Part shown: positions 1 to 8,294 of the stretch, in pieces
How positions within the stretch are numbered: position 1 is the first letter of the stretch
How the letters are laid out: every line of letters begins with the position of its first letter
Assembly: GCF_000423185.1 (NCBI RefSeq)
Contig: NZ_AUHM01000002.1
Span: 367,320-431,319 of the forward strand
DNA: 64,000 nt
Reading direction: 5' to 3'
Source: Inquilinus limosus DSM 16000
GTDB taxonomy: Bacteria > Pseudomonadota > Alphaproteobacteria > DSM-16000 > Inquilinaceae
Position numbers and translations under genes: made by a program
Notes under the pieces: generated by a model
Seen by the model: only the letters and a program-made list of their open reading frames with translations
Told to the model about the DNA's origin: nothing
Database searches by the model: none

Positions 1-53
1 GGCGCCGGGCCGTCGAGTTCACACAATGTGCAGTTGCGTTAACCCGCGAACCT

Positions 54-77
54 CGTTCATGATATGTTCCATGAACG
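54..77. promoter_or_regulatory. Inverted repeat over the start of the first gene
   Basis: Arms CGTTCATG and CATGAACG (8 bp, perfect) flank an 8-nt centre. The right arm contains the probable start codon at 71. It could be an operator or an RNA hairpin that masks the ribosome binding site. No known motif is recognised. Confidence 0.35.
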
Positions 78-910
78 CCGCCTCTCCCGATCTCGACATC
101 CCGGCCTATTGCCGCGGCCTCGCGCTGCAGCAGGTCGAGATGCTCACGCGGATCGCCGAGATCGGCATGCGGATGGTCGAGGCCGAGGGCGCCCGCGCCA
201 TCGCCGCCCAGGCCCGCGCCGCCGGGCCCGAGGCCGACGAGGCCGCGGTCGCGGCGGCCAGGGCCGAGGCGCAGGAGGCCGGCCTGGCCTTCACCCGCTT
301 CTCCGGCACGGTGCAGCGCGCCCTGGCGCTGCGCGCCCGCGCCGCCGACCGACTCTGCGCCCATGACCGGGCCGACCGCAAGGCCCGCCGCGCCCGCCAG
401 CGCAACCATGTCACCGAGGCCCTCCACGACCTGATCTGGGATCCCCGCCAGCCGGCCGAGGAGCTCGACAAGGCCGAGGAGCGCACCGACGACCTGAACG
501 AACGGCTCGACGCGCTCTACGAGGACGAGGAGAACCGGGTCGAGGACCGGCCGGTCGGCTCGGTCATCGCCGGCCTGGCCTGCGGCCTCGAGATCTCCGA
601 CCAATGGCGCCGCCGGGCCGCCGACTGGTCGGATCCGCCCCATCCGCCGCCGCTGACCGGCACCGTGGCCGAGACCAAGACGCGGCGCTGGGCCCGGCTG
701 ATCAAGCTGATGCAGCAGCCGGTCGATCTCGCCGAGCCCGGCCAGGCCCCCGCGCTGAAGGCCGGGATCGAGGCCCGCCTGCGGGAGCCCGACGTCGCGG
801 CGCTGGTCGAGGCCGAGCCGCCGATGCGGGCCGCCGACCGCCTCCGCCGGTCGCTCGGCCTCGACCCCTACATCTTCCCCGAGGACCCGGACGAACCCGA
901 CACCGGATGA
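71..910 (+). CDS. Hypothetical helical protein
   Basis: No family is recognised. The product is about 279 residues, very rich in Ala, Arg and Glu, with long amphipathic helical stretches and several charged segments around residues 80-160, and no signal peptide or membrane segment. It looks like a soluble cytoplasmic protein, perhaps partly coiled coil. In-frame ATGs also exist at 26 and 59. I chose 71 because the sequence before it is not protein-like and an inverted repeat covers that start. The coding frame is supported by strong third-position GC bias. It converges on the CobT-like gene. Confidence 0.55.
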   Translation: MNAASPDLDIPAYCRGLALQQVEMLTRIAEIGMRMVEAEGARAIAAQARAAGPEADEAAVAAARAEAQEAGLAFTRFSGTVQRALALRARAADRLCAHDRADRKARRARQRNHVTEALHDLIWDPRQPAEELDKAEERTDDLNERLDALYEDEENRVEDRPVGSVIAGLACGLEISDQWRRRAADWSDPPHPPPLTGTVAETKTRRWARLIKLMQQPVDLAEPGQAPALKAGIEARLREPDVAALVEAEPPMRAADRLRRSLGLDPYIFPEDPDEPDTG

Positions 911-947
911 CGGGCCGCGGATGGCGACGCAATCCGGCCCGCCTCTG

Positions 948-1841
948 TCAGGAGCCGCCCGATGGCGGCTTGGTCACCAGAGAGCTCTCAAGGAGCCGAA
1001 GCAAGGCACCGCCCAGATCATCGGGGCTCTCGATCGCTGCCGTCCTTTCATAGGCGGATGCGAAACGACAGCCGATGCCGATCGCCGACAATTCAATGTC
1101 GCCCGCGTCCCGAAGCCCGGCGACGACCTGCCGGAGATGCGCAACGAGATAGTTTGGGCCGTTCTCGGTCAGCGTGGAATCGTCGGCCGGAGCCCCGTCC
1201 GAAATCACGATCAGAAGTTTCCGCGGCTCCGGTCTCGCCCGCAGCCGCGACGCCGCCCATTCGATCGCCTCGCCATCCACGTTCTCGTGCAGGAGATCCG
1301 GGCGAAGCATCGGCCACAGGCCGCCCCAGCGCCGATCGGCGGCCGCCCCATAGACGATATACCGAAGATCGCAGAGCCGACCCGGCTTCGCCGGCCGTCC
1401 AGCGGCGATCCACGCCCGGCGGGACTGGCCGCCACGCCAGCCCACGGTGGTAAAGCCGAGGATCTCGATTTTGACGCCGAGCTCAAGGAGGAAATCGGTC
1501 GCGACCTCGGTGGCTGCGGCCGCAAGCAGAATCTTCTGTCCTCTCATCGATCCGGAATGGTCGATCAGCAGCGACACGACCGTGGATCGCAGCTGTTCGG
1601 CCGTGCAACTGCGGCGGATGCGGGCGGTGGCGTCGAGGGCCGAGAGCTGCGCGCCCAGTTTCCAGTCGGCCAGCCCACGCTGGAACACCTCGCATGCCCG
1701 GCGATAGGCGGCGGCATCCTCGGGAGCCATCGGCGGCAGGCGGCGATCCAGTTCCCCGGCATCCACCACCTCGTCGAACAGATTGGTAAAGACCCCGTAG
1801 CCGGACTCATCGGTGGCATCTCCGGACCGCTTGAACATCAT
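948..1841 (-). CDS. Short CobT-like VWA domain protein
   Basis: About 297 residues resembling the C-terminal half of the cobaltochelatase subunit CobT. After an N-terminal segment resembling the CobT linker (VFTNLFDEVVDAGEL, about residues 17-31) comes a von Willebrand A domain. Its metal site reads DHSGSM at 94-99, followed by EILGFTT (126-132) and SDGAPADDST (214-223), all close to CobT. The N-terminal half of a full CobT (usually around 600 residues) is missing, and no cobS, cobN or other cobalamin gene is nearby, so a chelatase role is not supported. It may work with an AAA ATPase elsewhere. The frame is open upstream to 2033, but that part is not CobT-like; I start at the ATG pair at 1841/1838. 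Confidence 0.7.
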   Translation of the reverse strand: MMFKRSGDATDESGYGVFTNLFDEVVDAGELDRRLPPMAPEDAAAYRRACEVFQRGLADWKLGAQLSALDATARIRRSCTAEQLRSTVVSLLIDHSGSMRGQKILLAAAATEVATDFLLELGVKIEILGFTTVGWRGGQSRRAWIAAGRPAKPGRLCDLRYIVYGAAADRRWGGLWPMLRPDLLHENVDGEAIEWAASRLRARPEPRKLLIVISDGAPADDSTLTENGPNYLVAHLRQVVAGLRDAGDIELSAIGIGCRFASAYERTAAIESPDDLGGALLRLLESSLVTKPPSGGS

Positions 1842-2057
1842 CCGAAGCCGCCGGCCAAAACCGGCCGCAAATGGCGATGCAAACACGATCGACGCTCCAA
1901 TGCAGGAGCAGCCAGCATGGTGATCCGAAAGGCTCGAAGGCAACAGGCAAAACCAAGGCCTTCTCGAAGCACCATGCGCGCACGACCGCCGGCGGCCCCG
2001 ACGGGTCGATGCGTCGCCGGCCTCACCTTGCAAAGGCCGGCTCCTGCCGTACCAAGC

Positions 2058-4028
2058 CTAAAACGCCAGCCCGGTCTTGAAGATCTCCACGGCGTAGAAC
2101 GCGAGCTCCCCGTCCAGCGCGCGCTGGATGTTGGCGGCCTTGCGGAAGCCGTGCTGCTCGCCCGCGAACAGGACGTAGCCGACCGGCTGGCCCTTGGCGC
2201 GCAGCGCGTCGACCATCGCCTCGGTCTGGTTCGGCGGCACCACCTCGTCCTCGTCGCCCTGGAAGAAGATCACCGGCTTCGACAGGCGGTCGGCGTGGTA
2301 CAGCGGCGACCGCTCGCGGTACCGCTCGGCCTCCTCCGGGTACGGGCCGATCAGCCAGTCGAGATAGCGCGACTCGAATTTGTGCGTGTCGCGGGCCAGG
2401 GCGGCGGCGTCGCTGACCCCGAAATGGCTGGCGCCGCCGGCGAACCAGCTGTCGAAGGCCAGGGCCGCCAGCGCGGTATAGCCGCCGGCGCTGCCGCCGG
2501 TGATCACCGACCGGGCGGGGTCGGCCAGGCCCTGCGACGCCAGGTATTTCGCCCCGGCCACCGCGTCCTGCACGTCGACCACGCCCCAGGACAGGTGCAG
2601 CCGGTCGCGGTATTCGCGGCCGTAGCCGGTGCTGCCGCCGTAATTGACGTCCAGCACCGCGACGCCGCGGCTGGTCCAGTACTGGATGCCGAAATTGAGG
2701 GTCGAGGACGCCGCGGAGGTCGGGCCGCCATGGATCTTCACCACCAGCGGTGGCACGTCGCCCTCGGGCGCCGCGTGGTCCGGGCTGGTCGGCGGGTAGT
2801 ACAGGCCATGGGCCGTCCTGCCGCCCGCGGTCGGGAACTCGACCGGCCGCGCCTCGGCGAACCAGCCGCGCAGCGCCGGGTCCTCGCCGATCTCGGTCGA
2901 CCGCTTCAGCACCTCCCGCTGCAGCGTGGCGAGGTCCAGCCGGACGATCTGGGCGGCGTCGCGCGGCGACCCGGCGCGGAACACCGCCATCCGCTCGTTG
3001 GCGCAGACCGAGCTGACATCGGTGTAGGGCAGGTCGATCGGGGTCAGGCCGCCGGTCATGAGGTCGACCAGGGCCAGCTTGCCCAGGCCCCCCTCGATGT
3101 AGCTGCACAGCAGCCGGCCGGGGCCGGAGAAGGCGTAGGTCGACATCCCGAACACCCATTGCGGCTGGCCGAACTCCGCCGCCATCGGCAGCACCGCCTC
3201 GGCCGGGCCGCCGCGCCCGTCGCAGCGGTACAGGTTCCACCAGCCGGACCGGTCGGCGACGAAGACCAGCCAGCGCCCGTCCGGCGACCATTCCGGCTGG
3301 AACACCGATTCGCCCGACCCGCCCGCCAGCGCCTGCGGCGGCCGCGACGGCAGGCCGTCGGCGGCCAGCTCGGCCACGAACAGCGTGGTCTCGACCCAGG
3401 GCATGTTCGGATGGTCCCAGGCCAGGAAGGCCAGCCGGCCGCCATCCGGCGACAGCCGCGGCGAGGCGAAGAAGTCGTGGCCCCGGGCCAGGATTCGGAT
3501 GCTGCCGACGCCGTCGCCCTCCAGCGGCACCGCGACGATCATGTTGTCGGGATGGGCTTGGCCGGGCCGGTGGTGCTCGCCGACGCCGATCCACAGGCGC
3601 CGGCGCGGGTCGACGAGGCCGTCGGCGAAGCGCCACTCCCCGCCCCCGGCCTCGGCCGCCGGGGTGACCGGCACCGGCGCCTTGCCGGGCGCCTGGCGGT
3701 ACAGCCGGCGGTCCGGCGGCCCGCCCGCGGTGCCGGGACGGTCGTTGGAGAAGTAGACGGTGCCGTCGGCCACGGTCCAGGCGCCGCCGCCATATTCATG
3801 CACCCGGGTGCGGACATTGGCCTCGGCCGGGCTGATCTCGGCGACCGACCCGTCCGGCGCGCGCCGCATCAGCACGCTGCGCCCGCCCTCCTGCGGCCGG
3901 CCCTCCAGCCACCAGACGGCGTCGCCGTCCAGCCGCACCTCGGACAGGCCGATCGACTGCGCCACGATCAGGTCGGAGGTGATCGGCGATCTCCAGAAGC
4001 CGTAGGGGGCGGTCCTGACGCTGGGCAT
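2058..4028 (-). CDS. S9 family prolyl oligopeptidase-type peptidase
   Basis: About 656 residues. The first ~380 show repeated strands of the TolB/WD40-like propeller kind (for example SPDGGRLAFLAWD and SPDGRWLVFVADRSG). The C-terminal ~270 residues form an alpha/beta hydrolase. The oxyanion segment is KIHGGPTS, the nucleophile Ser lies in GGSAGGYT (about residue 513), the acid in GDEDEVVPP and the catalytic His in EQHGF. This fits dipeptidyl aminopeptidase/acylaminoacyl peptidases that cleave short peptides in the cytoplasm; substrate unknown. No signal peptide. The ATG at 4028 is preferred over the upstream one at 4073 because similarity begins with APYGFWRSPIT. Confidence 0.88.
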   Translation of the reverse strand: MPSVRTAPYGFWRSPITSDLIVAQSIGLSEVRLDGDAVWWLEGRPQEGGRSVLMRRAPDGSVAEISPAEANVRTRVHEYGGGAWTVADGTVYFSNDRPGTAGGPPDRRLYRQAPGKAPVPVTPAAEAGGGEWRFADGLVDPRRRLWIGVGEHHRPGQAHPDNMIVAVPLEGDGVGSIRILARGHDFFASPRLSPDGGRLAFLAWDHPNMPWVETTLFVAELAADGLPSRPPQALAGGSGESVFQPEWSPDGRWLVFVADRSGWWNLYRCDGRGGPAEAVLPMAAEFGQPQWVFGMSTYAFSGPGRLLCSYIEGGLGKLALVDLMTGGLTPIDLPYTDVSSVCANERMAVFRAGSPRDAAQIVRLDLATLQREVLKRSTEIGEDPALRGWFAEARPVEFPTAGGRTAHGLYYPPTSPDHAAPEGDVPPLVVKIHGGPTSAASSTLNFGIQYWTSRGVAVLDVNYGGSTGYGREYRDRLHLSWGVVDVQDAVAGAKYLASQGLADPARSVITGGSAGGYTALAALAFDSWFAGGASHFGVSDAAALARDTHKFESRYLDWLIGPYPEEAERYRERSPLYHADRLSKPVIFFQGDEDEVVPPNQTEAMVDALRAKGQPVGYVLFAGEQHGFRKAANIQRALDGELAFYAVEIFKTGLAF

Positions 4029-4100
4029 GGCGGCAACTCCGGTCGACGTGTCGATCGGGCCAGCCTCCCCCATCGGCCGCCGGGATTCCAGTGCCCCGGC

Positions 4101-4259
4101 CTATTTCTTCGCGATCACCCAGACCGCATGGACGATGCCCGGGATGTAGCCCAGCAGCGTCAGCAGGATGTTCAGCCAGAAATGCCCGCCGAAGCCGACC
4201 TGGAGGAACACCCCCAGCGGCGGCAGCAGGATGGCGATGATGATCCGGAGCAGGTCCAT
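4101..4259 (-). CDS. Pmp3/YqaE family small membrane protein
   Basis: A 52-residue protein with two hydrophobic helices (about residues 4-22 and 28-49) joined by GGHFWLN. The signature PPLGVFLQVG near the first helix and LLGYIPGIVHAVW in the second are diagnostic of the Pmp3/YqaE (UPF0057) family of stress-induced inner membrane peptides, which in yeast and plants affect membrane potential and salt tolerance. It belongs to a run of small stress/envelope genes on the same strand (entericidin and DUF883 genes upstream). Length matches the family. Confidence 0.9.
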   Translation of the reverse strand: MDLLRIIIAILLPPLGVFLQVGFGGHFWLNILLTLLGYIPGIVHAVWVIAKK

Positions 4260-4336
4260 TCGCGGCGGGGTCCTTCGGGAGTCGGGCGGGGATCAGGGCG
4301 CCCGGGCGGGTGGGTCCATCCGCCCGGGCCGGCCGG

Positions 4337-4507
4337 TCACTGCATCGGTTGCGGCTGCGTCGTCTGCCGCTCGGGCGGGACCGACTGCTGGATGCCCTGG
4401 CCGGCTTCCTTGGTGTCCTGGCCGAAGCCGCGGACGGTGTTCTCGCAGGCGGCCATGCCGAGGCCCGCGGTCAGCAGGCCGGCGATGAGAAGGATGCGTG
4501 CGATCAT
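4337..4507 (-). CDS. Entericidin A/B family lipoprotein
   Basis: A 56-residue protein. Residues 1-20 form a lipoprotein signal ending in the lipobox GMAAC (Cys21), followed by the family hallmark ENTVRGFGQD and a Gln/Pro-rich tail. Entericidins are tiny cell-envelope lipoproteins; in E. coli the A/B pair acts as an antidote/toxin-like bacteriolytic pair, but most homologues are single and of unknown role. Here it is single and sits 77 bp from the Pmp3 gene and 89 bp from the DUF883 gene. The membrane destination is inferred from the lipobox. Confidence 0.85.
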   Translation of the reverse strand: MIARILLIAGLLTAGLGMAACENTVRGFGQDTKEAGQGIQQSVPPERQTTQPQPMQ

Positions 4508-4596
4508 GGGCTTCTCCTCGATCTTGGGGAAAACCGATCCGGGACGGACCGGTCAGGGAACGGCCCGGCGCGCCGTACGGTTCCGGGCCGCCGGAC

Positions 4597-4854
4597 TCAG
4601 CGCACCAGGAAGCGGCCGATCGCCAGGCCGGCGGCGAAGGCCAGGCCGATGCTGGTCAGCGGCCGCTCGGCGACCTGGTCCTGGATCCCTTCGGTGGCGG
4701 CATTCGCCGCCGTGCCGACGTATCGGGCCCCCCGCCGTCCGGCATCGACCGCGTCCCGCGCGGCATCGCCGGCCAGCACGCCCATCTCCGACCGCAGCTC
4801 GGCCAGCGTGCGGGTCAGGGCATCGATATCGCGTTCGAGGTTTCTGGTCGCCAT
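4597..4854 (-). CDS. DUF883 (ElaB/YqjD-like) membrane-anchored protein
   Basis: An 85-residue protein with an N-terminal amphipathic helix (residues 1-45, a probable coiled coil with Leu heptads), the segment VAERPLTSIGLAFAAG, and a C-terminal hydrophobic anchor ending in GRFLVR. This arrangement is typical of ElaB/YqjD/DUF883 proteins, which in E. coli are tail-anchored inner membrane proteins that bind ribosomes in stationary phase. It is the first gene of a probable small stress cluster with the entericidin and Pmp3 genes. Confidence 0.85.
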   Translation of the reverse strand: MATRNLERDIDALTRTLAELRSEMGVLAGDAARDAVDAGRRGARYVGTAANAATEGIQDQVAERPLTSIGLAFAAGLAIGRFLVR

Positions 4855-4995
4855 GGTTCCTCTCTCCTCGCGGTTGCATACGAAGGAAACAGGGCGACGC
4901 TCGGATCAGTCACCGTTTCGGCTCCGTTGCTGCAGGCGGGGGTTGGCCCGGCCGGCGCGGCGGGGCATGGTGGCCCCGGTCACAGCGGAGACAGC

Positions 4996-5862
4996 ATGCG
5001 CCAGGACCCGATCGCCCTTCGCCGCCGCCCCGGGCCGGCCGCCCTGCTCACGGCGGCCGCCCTGCTGCTCTCCGCGGCAGCGGCCATGGCCCAGCAGGGC
5101 ACGCCCGGCCAGGCCGCCCCGCCCGCCGGCCAGGCGCCGCCGGCGCAGGTGGTGCCGCAGACCGGGCCGGAGTTCCTTCGGGCCGCGACCCTGGGCCGCC
5201 AGATCTTCGTCATCGACGGCGCCGCCGCCCTGGCCAGCGCCGCGCTGCGCCGAAACGGCATCGATCCGCAGGCCGGCGGCATCGTCGGCTGGGTGACCGA
5301 GCCGGCGGCGAACGGCATCCTGGTGCGCTTCGTGCGCCGGGGCGGCCGGGGGCCGGAGGCCGCCTACGACGTCACCGTCGATGCCGGCGGCGGCGCCCCC
5401 GCCCTCACCCGCCGCGACGGCGCGCCGCTGACGCCGGACCAGGCCGCCCAGTTCGCGGCGGAGGAGCTGGCGCTGGGGCGGCTCGACCAGCCCTGCTCCA
5501 AGACCTACCGGCCGGTCGCCTTCCGCGACCCCGGCAGCCGCAACTGGCGGGTCTACGCCCTGGCCACGGCGACCGACCCGGGCGTGTTCATGGTCGGCGG
5601 CCATTTCCGCTACCTGGTCAGCCCGGACGGCGGCCGCATCCTGTCCGGCGGCCGCCTGCCGCCGCCCTCCTGCCTGGCCGGCGAGCGCACGGCCGAGGGT
5701 CACCCGGCCGTTGCCTTCGCGGTGGCGGAGCCGGACTCGCCGATCCCGACCGAGCTGCACGTCTTCCTCAGCCTGCGCCAGGCCCTGCCGCTGATCGTCC
5801 TGACCGCGGACGGCAAGCGCTGGCTGGTCGGCAACGGCGCCATCGCCGCGGTGAAGGAGTAG
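4996..5862 (+). CDS. Hypothetical exported protein
   Basis: About 288 residues with a clear Sec signal (Arg-rich start, hydrophobic core about 17-30, likely cleavage after AMA at about 32). A Pro/Ala/Gln-rich linker follows, then a mostly beta-like domain with two cysteines (PCSKTY, PPSCLAG) that could form a disulphide. No family is recognised. The start at 4996 follows GGAGACAGC and gives the complete signal peptide. It is convergent with the DHA2 pump, with only 8 bp between the stops. Confidence 0.7.
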   Translation: MRQDPIALRRRPGPAALLTAAALLLSAAAAMAQQGTPGQAAPPAGQAPPAQVVPQTGPEFLRAATLGRQIFVIDGAAALASAALRRNGIDPQAGGIVGWVTEPAANGILVRFVRRGGRGPEAAYDVTVDAGGGAPALTRRDGAPLTPDQAAQFAAEELALGRLDQPCSKTYRPVAFRDPGSRNWRVYALATATDPGVFMVGGHFRYLVSPDGGRILSGGRLPPPSCLAGERTAEGHPAVAFAVAEPDSPIPTELHVFLSLRQALPLIVLTADGKRWLVGNGAIAAVKE

Positions 5863-5870
5863 GGGCGCCG

Positions 5871-7301
5871 TTACGCCGCCGCCTGCACCGCCGCGCCGCG
5901 GGCCCGGCGCGGCAGGGCCAGCGCCACCAGCCCGCCGAGGACGATGCCGAGCACGGAGAGATGGAAGGCCAGGCGGGTGCCGTCGGCGATCACGAGGCGC
6001 AGCGCCTCGCCCTCCTGCCCCGCGATCCCGGCATTGGCGATGGCGATCAGGATGGCGAGGCCGATCGCGTTGCCGATGTTGAGCGTGGTCGAGGCCATGC
6101 CGGAGGCGACGCCCTGCTCCTCCGCCGCGACGCCGGAGGCCGAGGCGATCCACATCCCGGTCCAGACGATGCCCTGGCCGATGCCGGAGACGACGAGGCC
6201 CGGCACCAGCGCGGCATAGCCGGCCGTGGTCTCGAGGCCGATCGCGACGGTGCCGACCACGCCGATGGCCGATCCGAGCAGGAGGGTGCTGCGCGTGGTC
6301 AGCCGCGTCGCCAGCCTTTCGCCGAGCTGGGTGCCGGCGGCGATGGCCAGCGACGGCACGATGAAGGCCAGGCCGGTCTCGAGCGCGCTGAAGCCCATCA
6401 CGTCCTGGAACAGCACGGTCAGGAAATAGGGCAGCGCGCCGAAGCTGCCCATGTAGATGAAGGTGATCGACATGCCCGCGACCAGGCTGCGGTTGCGGAG
6501 CAGCCGCATCGGCATCAGCGGGTCGGCGCTGCGGGTCTCGATCAGCACGAAGACGGCCAGCAGGATCGCGGAAAGCACGGCGGCGGCGACGATCGGGGTC
6601 GCGCCCCAGCCCGTCTCCGGCCCCTGCACCAGGACATAGACCAGGAGGGTGACGCCGGCGGTGACGGTCAGGGCGCCGGGCAGGTCGAAGCTGCGGCGGG
6701 CGGCACGCGGCGGGTCGCGCGGGATCACCGCCAGGGCGGCGAGGGCGACGATCCCGGCCAGCGGGACATTGACGAAGAACACGGCGGACCAGCCGAAGCC
6801 GTCAGTCAGCACGCCACCGAGCAGGGATCCCAGCGTCAGCCCGCTGGCCCCGGCGCCGCCCCAGACCGCCAGCGCCCGGTTGCGCCGGGGCCCCTCCTCG
6901 AACAGGCGGTTGACCAGCGACAGCGTGGCCGGAAACAGGATCGCCCCGCCGATGCCCTGCACGGCGCGGGCGACGACGATCACGCCGGGGCTCCAGGCCA
7001 GCCCGCCGGCCAGCGACGAGGCGGCGTAGAGGACGAGGCCGAGCACGAACATCCGGCGCTGGCCCAAGAGGTCGGCGGCGCGGCCGCCGAACAGCAGGAA
7101 GCCGCCGCAGAACACGGTGTAGGCGCTGACCACCCATTGCAGCGACTGCTCGGAGAAGCCGAGGCCGGATCCGATCTCCGGCAGGGCGACGAACACGATG
7201 TTGAGGTCGAGCGCGAAGATCAGCTGGGCGAAGGCCAACACGGCCAGGCTCCAGCCGAGCGGGCGGTGGCCGCCGGCTGAGGCAGAAGCGGATGCGGGCA
7301 T
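5871..7301 (-). CDS. DHA2-family drug/H+ antiporter (MFS)
   Basis: A 476-residue integral membrane protein with about 14 predicted helices, as in the DHA2 (EmrB/QacA) branch of the major facilitator superfamily. Motif A is GGRAADLLGQRRMF after helix 2; the antiporter motif C region includes GGAGASGLTLGSLLGG. It probably expels hydrophobic toxic compounds with proton exchange at the inner membrane; substrate unknown. GGAGGAG lies just before the ATG. It is divergent from an arsR-type gene, and the 167-bp gap holds a 45-bp dyad, so control by that regulator is likely. Confidence 0.9.
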   Translation of the reverse strand: MPASASASAGGHRPLGWSLAVLAFAQLIFALDLNIVFVALPEIGSGLGFSEQSLQWVVSAYTVFCGGFLLFGGRAADLLGQRRMFVLGLVLYAASSLAGGLAWSPGVIVVARAVQGIGGAILFPATLSLVNRLFEEGPRRNRALAVWGGAGASGLTLGSLLGGVLTDGFGWSAVFFVNVPLAGIVALAALAVIPRDPPRAARRSFDLPGALTVTAGVTLLVYVLVQGPETGWGATPIVAAAVLSAILLAVFVLIETRSADPLMPMRLLRNRSLVAGMSITFIYMGSFGALPYFLTVLFQDVMGFSALETGLAFIVPSLAIAAGTQLGERLATRLTTRSTLLLGSAIGVVGTVAIGLETTAGYAALVPGLVVSGIGQGIVWTGMWIASASGVAAEEQGVASGMASTTLNIGNAIGLAILIAIANAGIAGQEGEALRLVIADGTRLAFHLSVLGIVLGGLVALALPRRARGAAVQAAA

Positions 7302-7339
7302 GGTCGGGGACTCCTCCGTCGGATTCGATTCGTCCGACT

Positions 7340-7384
7340 GTACGCAGATTATCGTACTGTTGAACAGTACTAGAATTTGCGTAC
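7340..7384. promoter_or_regulatory. Nested dyad operator between DHA2 pump and arsR
   Basis: Inner arms GTACTGTT / AACAGTAC (7354-7370, perfect, 1-nt centre) and outer arms GTACGCA / TGCGTAC (7340-7346 and 7378-7384) share the same centre, position 7362. The inner palindrome lies immediately before a GATAAT -10-like hexamer for the pump gene on the minus strand. A further copy of the half site, GACTGTACGC, occurs at 7336-7345 and again exactly 100 bp away at 7436-7445, over the arsR promoter. Confidence 0.7.
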
Positions 7385-7433
7385 CATCGAGACTGTGTCG
7401 CGACCCCGACTCGCCCGCTTGGAGGCCGATGGT

Positions 7434-7462
7434 TTGACTGTACGCGTATCGTTGCTTATCTA
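7434..7462 (+). promoter_or_regulatory. Sigma70-type promoter of arsR, probably leaderless
   Basis: TTGACT (7434-7439), a 17-bp spacer and TATCTA (7457-7462). The predicted transcription start falls at about the ATG at 7469, leaving no room for a ribosome binding site. The operator-like half site GACTGTACGC overlaps the -35 box, which suggests autorepression. Confidence 0.6.
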
Positions 7463-7468
7463 TGCGGC

Positions 7469-7822
7469 ATGATCACGCCGCAGCACCCCGAGCGCCACCA
7501 GATCCGGCTGGAGAACGTCCTGGCCGCGCTGGGCCATCCGATGCGGCTGAGCGTGATCCGCGTGCTGGCGCAGGGCGGCGAGCACGCCTGCGGCACGGTG
7601 CTGCAGGGCGTGTCGAAATCCACCCTCACCCATCACTGGCGGGTGCTGCGCGACAGCGGCGTGATCTGGCAGCGCCCCTCCGGTCGGGAAAACCTGCTGT
7701 CGCTGCGGCGCGAGGATCTCGACGCCCGCTTCCCCGGCCTGCTCGATGCGCTGATCGGTGCCGTCGGGGCGGACGCCGAAACCTCGGGGCGCCAAGCCTC
7801 GTCCGAAGCCGCCGGCGTCTAG
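7469..7822 (+). CDS. ArsR-family transcriptional regulator
   Basis: A 117-residue winged-helix protein. After LAALGHPMRLSVIRVL comes a helix-turn-helix (about residues 45-68, VSKSTLTHHWRVLRDSGV) and a wing with RPSGRENLLSLR. There are no metal-binding Cys/His clusters of the classical ArsR kind, so the inducer is probably not a metal. It is divergent from the DHA2 pump and very likely represses both genes through the dyad centred at 7362. The start chosen coincides with the predicted transcription start. Confidence 0.85.
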   Translation: MITPQHPERHQIRLENVLAALGHPMRLSVIRVLAQGGEHACGTVLQGVSKSTLTHHWRVLRDSGVIWQRPSGRENLLSLRREDLDARFPGLLDALIGAVGADAETSGRQASSEAAGV

Positions 7823-8253
7823 GGCTTCAGATCCACCGCGGCCCGCAAGCTGCCATCCATGTAGAAAGGCACGGATTCGTGCTCGTGCACGATGGTCCAG
7901 CCCTCGGCAGTCCGGCGCAGGCCGAGGGTGAGGCGGAACCAGAGATCGACCGCCTCGCCGTCGGTCTTGGTGCCGCTCATCCGGGCGAAGCCGTGGCAGA
8001 AGGCGATGCCGCCGTCGGCCGTGATGTCGAGATTGTGGACTTCGTAGCCGATCGGCCCCTGCCAGGTGGCGAACCAAGCCTCCAGCCCCTCGGCCCCCGA
8101 GTCGATCGTCCGCAGCGGCGGCGCCAGGGAGTAGAGGACATAATCGGCGGCCTGGCAGGCGACGACGCCCTTGGCGTCCTTGCGGCGCAGTGCCGCCGCA
8201 CGCTCCTCGATCAGGGCGCGGATCGGGGCTTCGCTGTCGTGCTGGCTGGTCAT
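7819..8253 (-). CDS. SnoaL/YybH-like NTF2-fold protein, copy 1
   Basis: About 144 residues of the SnoaL-like/ketosteroid-isomerase (YybH-type) fold: an N-terminal helix with RALIEERAAALRRKD, a middle GLEAWFATWQGPIGYE and a C-terminal sheet with WFRLTLGLRR and WTIVHEHESVPF. Exact reaction unknown; such proteins bind or isomerise small molecules. The start is set by GGAGGAAGAG directly before ATG at 8253. It is closely similar to the next gene (copy 2), showing tandem duplication. An ECF-type promoter lies 42 bp upstream. It overlaps the end of arsR by 4 bp. Confidence 0.85.
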   Translation of the reverse strand: MTSQHDSEAPIRALIEERAAALRRKDAKGVVACQAADYVLYSLAPPLRTIDSGAEGLEAWFATWQGPIGYEVHNLDITADGGIAFCHGFARMSGTKTDGEAVDLWFRLTLGLRRTAEGWTIVHEHESVPFYMDGSLRAAVDLKP

Positions 8254-8294
8254 CTCTTCCTCCATCTGCATCCGGGATTCGGATGCCTGTCCAG

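Noticed and set aside
921-7280. A 2119-codon open frame on the plus strand
   Set aside because: It runs antisense to the CobT-like, S9 and DHA2 genes, all of which have clear family motifs. Long antisense frames are expected in such GC-rich DNA.
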